From PWND01 sp964601515 (lineage in GTDB: Bacteria > Bacteroidota > Bacteroidia > Bacteroidales > UBA7960): a stretch of DNA of 7,257 nt. A model generated the notes under the pieces. That model made no database searches and was not told where the DNA came from. It saw only the letters and a program-made list of their open reading frames with translations. Each line of letters starts with the position of its first letter. The stretch's first letter is position 1. Positions 1-6,474 of this stretch are shown piece after piece. The stretch covers positions 1 through 7,257 of the forward strand of contig CAZRNU010000150.1 in the NCBI GenBank assembly GCA_964601515.1. The letters run 5' to 3'. A program made the position numbers and the translations under genes.

Positions 1-148
1 GGCAATTTCTTTAATAAAAAATAATAGCCAATTTTAATGTTAGTAATAATTGTTAACATTTATTTGCAGATAATAGTGTAGTTTCTGAATTCCAATTTTC
101 ATCTATTATTATCATGTTTACATACATAGATATAGCAAAATGTTTTAT
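1..148. other. AT-rich leader upstream of the CHAT gene
   Basis: I find no convincing gene here. The stretch is very AT-rich and carries one imperfectly spaced inverted repeat, AATGTTA (36-42) with TAACATT (54-60), separated by 11 bases. It could be an operator or a weak hairpin, but in DNA this AT-rich such a repeat can arise by chance. It lies about 90 bases before the putative -7 element. Confidence 0.4.
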
Positions 149-156
149 TATATTTG
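149..156 (+). promoter_or_regulatory. Putative Bacteroidota -7 promoter element for the CHAT gene
   Basis: TATATTTG matches the known Bacteroidota -7 consensus TAnnTTTG exactly and ends 19 bases before the ATG at 176, implying a short leader of roughly 10-15 bases. No good -33 TTTG is seen at the usual distance; the nearest candidate is the TGTTTA at 115-120, which is weak. The gene has no Shine-Dalgarno sequence, only A-rich DNA, as is usual in this phylum. Confidence 0.5.
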
Positions 157-175
157 AAATAAAATAATCATCTTC

Positions 176-3100
176 ATGAAACAATTATGTGTTTTTATTA
201 TTTTGTTCTTTGCTCTTAACTCTATTAGCAATGGAAAAGCTTCTATTAAAGAACATCAAATATTAGAATCTCAAAATATTGCTTTTTTATTTATTAATAA
301 AAAAAGTGAATATCCCTTTTTAAAAAAAGCAAGCATAATAAATAAGGATACACTTAATTATAATGAAAATGATATTATTAAAGCACTTGCTTATAAATCC
401 TTGTTTCAATATTCCAAAGCCGAGGAATTTTTCTTAAGAGCAGAAAAAAACTTAAAACAACTAGATTCTTGCGACTCTACAATTTATTATAATGTATTGT
501 TGCAAATGGCTGAATTATATAGAGATATGGGATTATACAAAAAATCTCTTGTGTATTATAATGTAGTTATAAGTTACGCTAGCAGACACTATAGTGAAAA
601 TGATTTCTATTATAGAAAAAGTATAAATGGATTAGCAATTTTGTATTTATATATGGGATACTTTAATAAATCTCTTCCTTTGTTAATAGAAGATCTAAGA
701 ATTACTGAGGCTAGTGTTGGTAAAAGTCACCCAGAATATGCAATTTCTTTAAACTGCTTAGCAACTCTCTATCAGAATCTTGGCCAATATGACAAAGCTT
801 TGCTCTATGTACTAGAAGACATAGAAATAACAAAAGCAGTTTTTGGGAATAATCACTTTCAATATGCAATTAGCCTAAATTCTTTAGCTAGTATTTATAG
901 TGATATGGGGTTATATGAGAAAGCAATTGAAATGTGCTTAGAATCCATTAAGATCAATACACATGGTCATGGAAATAAATCAATAGAATACGCTAGCAGT
1001 ATAAGAACATTGGCTGAAATATACCATAATCTGGGCCAATATGAAAAAGCACTTCATTTATTACATGAAGAAGCAATAATAATAGAAAGTATACTTGGGT
1101 ATTCACACCCCGATTATGGCAATAATCTGAGAAAGAGAGCAAATGTCCACAGAGATTTGGAACAAAATGAAACAGCACTTTCCTTCTATACGGATGCATT
1201 AGAAAATTTTAAAAATAGTCTGGGAGTCATGCATCCGAATTATAGTAAGTGCTTGAATGGATTAGCAGTACTATTATTAAATATGGAAAGATTTGAAGAG
1301 GCTCTCCCTTTATTAATAGAAGACCTAAGAATTACAGAGGCTAGTTTTGGCAAAAATCATCCAGAGTATGCAATTTCATTAAACTGCTTAGCAACTAATT
1401 ATCAGAATCTTGGTCAATATGATAAGGCACTACCATTATTACAAGAAGACTTAGAAATTACAAAAAAAGTTTTGGGCGAAAATCATCCTGATTATTTTAC
1501 AACGTTAATATGTATTTCAGAATTATTGTTTATTATGGAGCATTTTGATCAGGCAGACTATTATTTTCAAAAAGCCTCTAATTCTTTAATAAATATTTTA
1601 AAAATTAATTTGTCGAGTATTTTAGACAAGGATAAAGAAGCTTTCCTAAAAAAGCATTTTAATGATTTTGAAATTATTTACTCATACTATTTGAAACGAA
1701 AAGAAGACAATCCATTTTTAGCATCAATTATTTTTAATATAGAGCTGGCTATGAAAGGGGCTCAATTGCAATCTTCCCAAAAGCTTCGTCAATCTATATT
1801 GCTTAGTGGCAACGATCTTCTAATACATAAATTTGAACTTTGGTTAAATGAAAAACAGCAAATGAATCAAATTGCAAGCAAACCGCTGTATTATTCAGAT
1901 ATTAATTTAGATTCATTGATTAATAATATTGATTTAATTGAAAGAGAACTAATAAAAGAATCGCATCAATTAAGAACCTTTTATGATGCATTTAGTTTTA
2001 CATGGGAATCTTTAAAAAGCAGTTTAAAACAAAACGAGGCTGCTGTGGAGTTCATATCCTTTAAATATCACAATGGCAAAAAATGGACTGATAGTATATT
2101 TTACTGCGCTCTTGTTATAACAAGTGATTGCGAATATCCTAAATTGATTTATTTGTTTGAAGAAAATGAGATTAGTGGTATTATAACTGATTATGCATTA
2201 TATAATAATCATATTAGCGCAACCTATCTTGAAAATAGGGGTGCAAAAATTGAATGGTCTGATTCAATTTTCAATAACAAATTTTTCCTTTATGATTTAA
2301 TATGGGAGCCATTAGAAAGTATAATAATTGGAAAAGAAAATATATATTTTTCTGCTTCCGGATTACTTAATAGAATATCTTTTGCTTCTATACTCACTCC
2401 TTCTGGGAATTTGCTAATGGACACCTATAAATTAATACAACTTAGCTCTACAAGGATAATTCCCCAAAATAAAGAGGAATCTGTTATAAGAAATGCTGTT
2501 CTTTTTGGAGGTATAAATTATGATTTGGATGTCAATCAAAACATAGAAAATGACACCCAAGTTTCATCCACCAATTTATTAACATTGCGATACAATAGTT
2601 TTTATGATTTGAACTCTAAAAACCACAATTTTAAATACCTTAAGGGTAGCTTGAATGAAGTTATTGAAATTTCAAAAATATTAAATGAAAAAATTGTAAT
2701 TGATTTAATTACTGGCAATGATGCAATTGAAGAATCCTTTATAAAATTATCTGGGAATAACTCTCCTTCAATTATTCATATTGCTACTCATGGCTTCTAT
2801 TTTCCTGAAATAACAACACCTAATAAAAACAGTAATACTAATTACAGCTTTATAGGCAAAAATAGATTTAAATACTCCGATGATCCAATGTTAAGGTCCG
2901 CTTTGATTATGGCAGGTGCTAATAAATCTTGGAATGGAGAGGTTTTATTTTCAAGTAACCAAGATGGTATACTTACCGCAAGAGATGTTTCTGGATTAAA
3001 TTTGAATAATACTGTAATTGTTGTATTAAGTGCTTGTCAAACCGGACTTGGTGATGTTAAGGGAATTGAGGGCGTTTCTGGCTTGCAAAGTGCATTCAAA

Positions 3101-3298
3101 ATGGCTGGTGTACGTTATATTTTAATGAGTTTATGGTCAGTTCCTGATTATGAAACTGTTGAGTTTATGGAATCCTTTTATTTGTTTTGGTTTAACGGGC
3201 TTCATGTTAGAGATGCATTCTTAGCTACTCAAAGAAAAATGAACGAGAAATATCCATTTAATCCTTATAAGTGGGCAGCATTTGTATTAATAGAATAA
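176..3298 (+). CDS. Exported TPR-CHAT domain protein (caspase-like peptidase)
   Basis: Predicted cysteine peptidase of the CHAT family (caspase/separase clan) with a long TPR scaffold, 1040 residues. Residues 1-about 22 look like a signal peptide: Lys2, hydrophobic core CVFIILFFAL, and a possible signal peptidase I site after GKA; no lipobox. Residues 105-482 hold nine consecutive units of exactly 42 residues of the kinesin-light-chain TPR type (pattern LA.LY..LGQYDKAL...ED...); a partial unit may precede them at about 67-96. Residues 483-690 are a mostly helical linker. The CHAT domain runs from about 700 to 1040, with catalytic His872 in HIATHGFY and Cys954 in LSACQTGLG, followed by the family motifs SLWSVPD and, at the C terminus, PYKWAAFVLIE. 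Both catalytic residues are present, so it should be active. Its substrate is unknown. It stands alone on this strand and converges on the restriction block. The signal peptide argues against a cytoplasmic Craspase-type role. Confidence 0.93.
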   Translation: MKQLCVFIILFFALNSISNGKASIKEHQILESQNIAFLFINKKSEYPFLKKASIINKDTLNYNENDIIKALAYKSLFQYSKAEEFFLRAEKNLKQLDSCDSTIYYNVLLQMAELYRDMGLYKKSLVYYNVVISYASRHYSENDFYYRKSINGLAILYLYMGYFNKSLPLLIEDLRITEASVGKSHPEYAISLNCLATLYQNLGQYDKALLYVLEDIEITKAVFGNNHFQYAISLNSLASIYSDMGLYEKAIEMCLESIKINTHGHGNKSIEYASSIRTLAEIYHNLGQYEKALHLLHEEAIIIESILGYSHPDYGNNLRKRANVHRDLEQNETALSFYTDALENFKNSLGVMHPNYSKCLNGLAVLLLNMERFEEALPLLIEDLRITEASFGKNHPEYAISLNCLATNYQNLGQYDKALPLLQEDLEITKKVLGENHPDYFTTLICISELLFIMEHFDQADYYFQKASNSLINILKINLSSILDKDKEAFLKKHFNDFEIIYSYYLKRKEDNPFLASIIFNIELAMKGAQLQSSQKLRQSILLSGNDLLIHKFELWLNEKQQMNQIASKPLYYSDINLDSLINNIDLIERELIKESHQLRTFYDAFSFTWESLKSSLKQNEAAVEFISFKYHNGKKWTDSIFYCALVITSDCEYPKLIYLFEENEISGIITDYALYNNHISATYLENRGAKIEWSDSIFNNKFFLYDLIWEPLESIIIGKENIYFSASGLLNRISFASILTPSGNLLMDTYKLIQLSSTRIIPQNKEESVIRNAVLFGGINYDLDVNQNIENDTQVSSTNLLTLRYNSFYDLNSKNHNFKYLKGSLNEVIEISKILNEKIVIDLITGNDAIEESFIKLSGNNSPSIIHIATHGFYFPEITTPNKNSNTNYSFIGKNRFKYSDDPMLRSALIMAGANKSWNGEVLFSSNQDGILTARDVSGLNLNNTVIVVLSACQTGLGDVKGIEGVSGLQSAFKMAGVRYILMSLWSVPDYETVEFMESFYLFWFNGLHVRDAFLATQRKMNEKYPFNPYKWAAFVLIE
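674..1432 (+). repeat. Near-identical TPR units five repeats apart inside the CHAT gene
   Basis: Residues 167-209 (bases 674-802) and 377-419 (bases 1304-1432) differ at only 3 of 43 positions (V181/F391, S184/N394, L198/N408). The offset is 210 residues, exactly five 42-residue units. Intervening units are far more divergent. At the DNA level the two copies differ at about 19 of 129 bases by eye, mostly in silent positions. This suggests an internal segmental duplication or gene conversion, with the protein sequence since held constant. Weaker similarity extends upstream (NGLAILYLYM against NGLAVLLLNM), keeping the same offset. Confidence 0.85.
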
Positions 3299-3529
3299 CA
3301 GCAATATACTGTTGTAATAATTATTCTCACAAAGAATAAATAGAAAAATATATTTTTACTTGGATATTCCGGGGATGCTGCTCCAATTACAACCCAAAAC
3401 TGACACATTTCTTTATTGTTTACATAACTAAGAACCCAAAACATCTCGGGCTTCAACGTCACCTCCTGTCGCACCTCTTCCCTATCTTTATAAAAGAATA
3501 ATGGTAACTTTAAATAAGCCCCTAAAAAA
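3299..3529. other. Intergenic region with GC-richer block, no convincing gene
   Basis: Just after the CHAT stop there is a short stem, AACAG (3297-3301) with CTGTT (3309-3313), without a T-run, and a perfect 14-base AT palindrome at 3344-3357. Neither is a convincing terminator. Bases 3361-3480 are about 44% G+C by hand count, clearly above the CHAT gene. They contain a 10-base exact direct repeat, AACCCAAAAC, at 3391-3400 and 3433-3442. On the - strand a GTG-initiated 69-codon frame (3474 to 3265) crosses it, but it runs into the CHAT coding region and I do not accept it as a gene. An AGGAGGTGA sequence on the - strand inside the block may be coincidental. Confidence 0.5.
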
Positions 3530-3688
3530 ATGAAGAAGAAGAAAGTAAAAAAAACAGTAAAATACCACGCAGAGTATTCTGATGGATACGAGACAATAAT
3601 AGAAGGCGCTGATTATTATGATGTTTACAAAAAGGCATCAGAAAGAGCTAAAGAACTGAGTTTGCAGATGGTATTAACATTGAAATAA
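3530..3688 (+). CDS. Small lysine-rich hypothetical protein (52 aa)
   Basis: I do not recognise this family. The frame opens with ATG, preceded in frame by a stop at 3515-3517, and ends with TAA. The protein starts with a strongly basic run (MKKKKVKKTVKYH), continues with an acidic, tyrosine-rich middle (EYSDGYETIIEGADYYDVY) and ends in a likely amphipathic helix (KKASERAKELSLQMVLTLK). That organised composition is more like a real small protein than random ORF noise. Upstream there is TATCTTTA (3483-3490), seven of eight positions of the TAnnTTTG promoter consensus, and A-rich DNA before the ATG. The gene converges with the 3' end of hsdR, 41 bases away. It could be a small DNA- or RNA-binding protein or a surviving fragment of a larger gene; no function can be assigned. 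Confidence 0.55.
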   Translation: MKKKKVKKTVKYHAEYSDGYETIIEGADYYDVYKKASERAKELSLQMVLTLK

Positions 3689-3714
3689 TATGATAAAGTA
3701 TCTATTAGCATATT
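3687..3714. terminator. Weak hairpin between convergent genes
   Basis: AATATG (3687-3692) pairs with CATATT (3709-3714) around a 16-base loop that itself contains GATA/TATC. It sits between the small + strand ORF and the 3' end of hsdR, where a bidirectional terminator would be expected. The stem is short, AT-rich and lacks a clear T-tract, so the call is tentative. Confidence 0.2.
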
Positions 3715-3729
3715 GCGTAACACCCCCCA

Positions 3730-5367
3730 CTATCCTACCAATGACTCTGCAATCATCTCTGCCTGCTTTAATACGGTTTCTGTTGCCAGCTTTTGCATAT
3801 CGGGCGGATAGCCGTATTTTCTAAGAAGTCTTTTTACAGCAACCTTCAACTTTGCTTTGACGCTTTCTTTGATTGTCCAATCAATGGAAGCGTTTTGCTT
3901 TATGGTCTCTGTCAATACTACTGCAAGCTCTCTTAGTTTGTCTTTTTGCATTAGCTCTCTTGCACTGTTATTGTCCGCTACGGCAGTATAAAAGGCATAT
4001 TCAAAGTCTGTCAAACCCATTTCTTTGGCTTCGCTATCCATGTTTACAATGTCAATGTTTTCACGTTCTGACAGCATTTCATAAATATTGCCCTCTTCCG
4101 GCTGAAACTTCTGTATTGTTGTAAAAACTACTCCACCGGATGCTACTTTTAATAAATCTTTCAGATGCTCTCTGTCTTTAGCTTGCACCGGCTCTTGCCT
4201 GAGCAATTGTTTTGATGCAGCAAAAGTATCATATAATTGATCGTCTAAGTCATTTCTATCTGTAATAACCAATATTGTGGGATTATCCAGTGCAAGTACA
4301 ATTTTACCTGTATAAAAAACCATTGACAGCGATTTGCCGCTACCTTGCGTATGCCATACAACTCCACCTTTGCGGTCGCCAATAGGCTGCTTTTTTACAT
4401 CAGGCAGATTATACAGTTCGGGGTCTTCAGCAGCCTTGCCAAGACTATTTTCTGCTGCTATATAGCCTGATGCTCTTAATGTTGACTCTACAGCCCTGTT
4501 TACAGCATAATACTGATGATATGCTGCAAGCTTTTTCACTGTAAATACGCTTGTAATACCGGTTTTTGCATCTTCTTTTTTCGTTGATTCAAACACGCTG
4601 AAATGCCTGATAAGGTCGAGCAGCGTTGATTTGTTCAACATACCGTTTATAAGTACTTCAAGCTGACTTATAAGATGCGAAGCCTGGGTAATGCCATCCT
4701 GGGTTTTCCATGCCATAAACCGGCTTAGCCCCGCAGAGATAGTTCCAGCGCGAGCTTCAAGCCCATCTGAGATTACAATAAAAGCATTGTATGTAAAAAG
4801 ATTTGATATTACAGACTTATAGGTTTCTATTTGCTTAAAAGCCGAATTTATTGTTGCGTTCTCATCGGCTGCATTTTTTAGCTCCATCACCACAAGTGGA
4901 ATGCCATTTACAAAAAGTACAAGGTCGGGGCGTTTGTTTTGGCCTTCAGAAGATGATGAAGTAGAAACAACGGTAAACTGGTTTACAACTAAGAACTCAT
5001 TATATTCAGGATTGTTAAAGTCAATAAGCCAAACTCTGTCGCCTCTGTCATGGCCGTCAACACGTTTCGACACTGGAACGCCCTCTGTAAGATAGCGATG
5101 AAAAGCTTCATTATTGTTTATCAACTCCGTTGATGTGATTCTCTGAATAGTTTTAATAGCTTCTGCCTGTGCCTCTTTGGGAATATCGGGGTTAATTTTT
5201 TTCACTGCCGCCTCAAGACGTTTCAGCAACAAAACCTGTTCAAAGCTTTCACGTTCAGGAGTATCGCTGTCTGGAGCAATATCTTGGCCGTGAAGGTAAT
5301 GGTATCCGAGGGATTCCAGCCTTTCTATCGCCAAATGTTCTATTGCGTTTTCAGTGATTCGGGTCAT
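3730..5367 (-). CDS. hsdR: Type I restriction subunit HsdR with large internal deletion
   Basis: HsdR is the nuclease and ATP-driven translocase subunit of type I restriction complexes, working with HsdM and HsdS. I start it at the ATG at 5367 (MTRITENAIEHLAIERLESLGY, the usual family N terminus), giving 545 residues; an in-frame TTG two codons upstream is less likely. The N-terminal PD-(D/E)XK nuclease is intact: Asp148, Glu162-Leu-Lys164 and the QIETYK motif at Gln179. The translocase begins normally with Walker A QGSGKS (Lys345), motif Ia TDRNDLDDQ (369-377) and TTIQKF (416-421). After SERENI (ending at 438) the family continues to a DEAH box, but here it passes straight to DIVNMDSEAKEMGL (439-452), which belongs near the C terminus. 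About half of the usual 1000 or more residues is missing, including motifs II to VI. The frame stays open. ATP-dependent translocation should be lost. It lies 14 bases after the GIY-YIG gene and is probably co-transcribed with it. Confidence 0.93.
   Translation of the reverse strand: MTRITENAIEHLAIERLESLGYHYLHGQDIAPDSDTPERESFEQVLLLKRLEAAVKKINPDIPKEAQAEAIKTIQRITSTELINNNEAFHRYLTEGVPVSKRVDGHDRGDRVWLIDFNNPEYNEFLVVNQFTVVSTSSSSEGQNKRPDLVLFVNGIPLVVMELKNAADENATINSAFKQIETYKSVISNLFTYNAFIVISDGLEARAGTISAGLSRFMAWKTQDGITQASHLISQLEVLINGMLNKSTLLDLIRHFSVFESTKKEDAKTGITSVFTVKKLAAYHQYYAVNRAVESTLRASGYIAAENSLGKAAEDPELYNLPDVKKQPIGDRKGGVVWHTQGSGKSLSMVFYTGKIVLALDNPTILVITDRNDLDDQLYDTFAASKQLLRQEPVQAKDREHLKDLLKVASGGVVFTTIQKFQPEEGNIYEMLSERENIDIVNMDSEAKEMGLTDFEYAFYTAVADNNSARELMQKDKLRELAVVLTETIKQNASIDWTIKESVKAKLKVAVKRLLRKYGYPPDMQKLATETVLKQAEMIAESLVG
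4045..4062 (-). other. Deletion junction inside hsdR
   Basis: This is the point where N-terminal HsdR sequence (ending SERENI) meets C-terminal sequence (starting DIVNMDSEAKEMGL). On the coding strand the junction reads AACATTGACATTG, a tandem ACATTG pair. Family knowledge places N-I-V/I codons both before the DEAH box and before the C-terminal VNMDSEAKEMG motif, so a short repeat such as AACATTG could have mediated the loss. The exact crossover base cannot be set without an intact relative. Confidence 0.6.
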
Positions 5368-5381
5368 GGTCAAAAATAATA

Positions 5382-5798
5382 TTAAAAATCTTTATTCCAA
5401 GGTGGAAGAGTGCCATGCACATCAAAATATCTTTGCATTAGAACTCCTTCAACAAGTGCAGGCAGGTCTTTATGTTTGTTATCAAAGGTTACAAACCAAT
5501 AAATATCAAGTGCATCAATATTCTCCTGTTGAATTTTTAAATCAAAAAAATCCTGCCTTTTCATATCTCCATGCTTATTGTTAATTCTTTTTCTCAGGGT
5601 TTGATTTTTAAAAGTTCCATCTTGCATCATGGTCCCGGATTTACCAATATAAACAAGGTCAACTCTGCCACGAGCTAAGCGAACAATATAGTAAACACCG
5701 GGTAGGTCAGGAACATCTTTGCTAACTTCCATCAGGCTTTTACCTTTCTGGTAAAAAAAATGGCCGTTATTTTTGTATTTGTTTGTTTCTGAAAACAT
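5382..5798 (-). CDS. GIY-YIG nuclease-like protein in the restriction operon
   Basis: A 138-residue protein with a single GIY-YIG-type fold. Visible motifs in order are GVYYI (34-38, in place of GIY), VYIGKSG (49-55, the YIG motif), LRKRINN (68-74, carrying the expected catalytic Arg), EGVLMQRYF (117-125, Glu117 as metal ligand) and PPWNKDF at the end (Asn135). All five family positions (Tyr36, Tyr50, Arg69 or Arg71, Glu117, Asn135) have a plausible residue, so it may be catalytically competent. Small proteins of this kind are, to my knowledge, found beside type I restriction genes in Bacteroidota, and the 14-base gap to hsdR supports co-transcription. The ATG at 5798 follows a run of nine or more A residues in place of a Shine-Dalgarno. 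An internal Met23 is an alternative start, but the preceding residues look like part of the family. Its role in restriction is unknown. Confidence 0.8.
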   Translation of the reverse strand: MFSETNKYKNNGHFFYQKGKSLMEVSKDVPDLPGVYYIVRLARGRVDLVYIGKSGTMMQDGTFKNQTLRKRINNKHGDMKRQDFFDLKIQQENIDALDIYWFVTFDNKHKDLPALVEGVLMQRYFDVHGTLPPWNKDF

Positions 5799-5964
5799 AT
5801 CTTTTTTTTTAATTACATAAATAGAGCTTTCTTAGGCTAAAAATATCAGTAATTTATCTCGTTAAAATGTTAAAATTCATAAACATTGTTTATTTGATTA
5901 AGAATATTATTACATTTGTACATCTCATTAACCATGTGTTAAAAGAGTTACGAAGTCGTCAGGT
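5799..5964. other. Intergenic spacer before the GIY-YIG/hsdR pair
   Basis: This 166-base AT-rich spacer separates the 169-residue gene from the GIY-YIG gene, both on the - strand. I see no gene in it. It contains an 8-base tandem repeat GTTAAAAT (5861-5868 and 5869-5876), followed directly by a perfect palindrome. No exact TAnnTTTG element is found on the - strand. Its length, larger than the other gaps in the block, suggests that the GIY-YIG/hsdR pair has its own promoter or that genes were inserted upstream of it. Confidence 0.5.
5879..5893. promoter_or_regulatory. Candidate operator palindrome upstream of the GIY-YIG gene
   Basis: ATAAAC-ATT-GTTTAT is a perfect 6-base inverted repeat with a 3-base centre, 80-95 bases before the GIY-YIG start and next to a tandem GTTAAAAT pair. 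Size and position fit a repressor or activator site. No regulator gene is present in the window, and AT-rich DNA makes chance palindromes common. Confidence 0.3.
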
Positions 5965-5980
5965 TTAACTTGGCGACTTC
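5952..5980 (-). terminator. Hairpin at the end of the 169-residue gene, possible terminator
   Basis: GAAGTCG (5952-5958) and CGACTTC (5974-5980) form a perfect 7-base stem with a 15-base loop, spanning the stop codon at 5965-5967. On the - strand, the direction of the gene, the stem is followed by a moderately T-rich tract. On the + strand it is followed by TGCTTTTTT, a better tail, but no + strand gene ends here. It could terminate the DUF3800/169-residue pair. Confidence 0.4.
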
Positions 5981-6474
5981 TGCTTTTTTAGCCAAGCATC
6001 ATACTCTTTCTGTTTTTTCCTCTTTTGATGACTATACTCTGCAACAAAAGCTGTCCATAGAAGCTTGTAATCCTTTCTTACATCTATTATTACAAAATAA
6101 TCCGGTTCATTTTTAAGTTCCAACCAAATACATAAGCGATGCTTGCCATTTCGTTTTTGTGGCCATATTTTTAAGCTCCATGAATCACAGTTTTCGATTA
6201 TTGGTCTTGCCCAAGGCATTCTTTCACATCTACGCAAATCAGGCTCTCGAATCTGTTCATCATCTCCCTTGTGCGTCATATGATAGAAAGTATATGCACG
6301 ATTTTGAAAAGCAGGGTGCCATTTTAGCCTCAATTCTTCATTTCTAAATTTTGCTTTATGTTTAACAAAATCTTTGACAAAAACTTCATATACCGCTTCA
6401 ATAAACAAAGAGTAATTACCTTTAAAATCCTCCAATAATATAAGTTCTGGCAAATCAATATTCTTGTCAGTCAT
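5965..6474 (-). CDS. Basic hypothetical protein, possible BECR/RelE-fold nuclease
   Basis: A 169-residue basic protein I cannot name with certainty. After an N-terminal helical region it has YHMTHKG (64-70, two His), an Arg-rich segment EPDLRRCERMPWARPIIENC (77-96), then alternating strands RLCIWLEL (113-120) and DYFVIIDVRKDYKLLWTAFV (125-144), and a Lys-rich tail (151-166). Helices followed by a compact sheet, with a final strand reading LLWTAF after a DYxVII strand, resemble phage-linked Barnase-EndoU-ColicinE5/D-RelE (BECR) nucleases. This is inference from pattern, not an identification. It shares one base with the upstream DUF3800 gene (TAATG), and an AGGAGGG sequence 8 bases before the ATG fixes the start, so the two are probably co-translated. 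It could be an RNase effector, a toxin-like component or a nucleic-acid-binding partner of DUF3800. Confidence 0.75.
   Translation of the reverse strand: MTDKNIDLPELILLEDFKGNYSLFIEAVYEVFVKDFVKHKAKFRNEELRLKWHPAFQNRAYTFYHMTHKGDDEQIREPDLRRCERMPWARPIIENCDSWSLKIWPQKRNGKHRLCIWLELKNEPDYFVIIDVRKDYKLLWTAFVAEYSHQKRKKQKEYDAWLKKQKSPS

Noticed and set aside
674..1432. TPR repeats as a CRISPR or minisatellite array
   Set aside because: The 126-base period is a coding TPR period inside one open frame, with units mostly divergent at the DNA level.
176..3298. CHAT protein as a Craspase-like CRISPR effector or gasdermin-activating protease
   Set aside because: It has a signal peptide, there is no CRISPR array, Cas gene or gasdermin-like gene in the window, and TPR-CHAT proteins with leaders are common in Bacteroidota.
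3265..3474. 69-codon GTG-start frame on the - strand overlapping the end of the CHAT gene
   Set aside because: It runs 34 bases into a well-supported coding region on the other strand, and its C-terminal half is AT-rich intergenic sequence. The GC-richer part may be a repeat and not a protein.
3873..5095. Open frames on the + strand inside hsdR (3873-4124 and 4901-5095)
   Set aside because: They lie opposite strongly conserved HsdR motifs, have no family features of their own and are shadows of the coding strand.
5368..5373. TTG start two codons upstream of the chosen hsdR start
   Set aside because: The ATG at 5367 gives the usual HsdR N terminus (MTRITENAIE). The TTG adds only Met-Thr and has no ribosome-binding site.
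5963..5969. GTTTAAC resembling the RYYYAAC core of an integron attC site
   Set aside because: There is only one such core, no matching outer sites and no integrase. The hairpin is better explained as a possible terminator.
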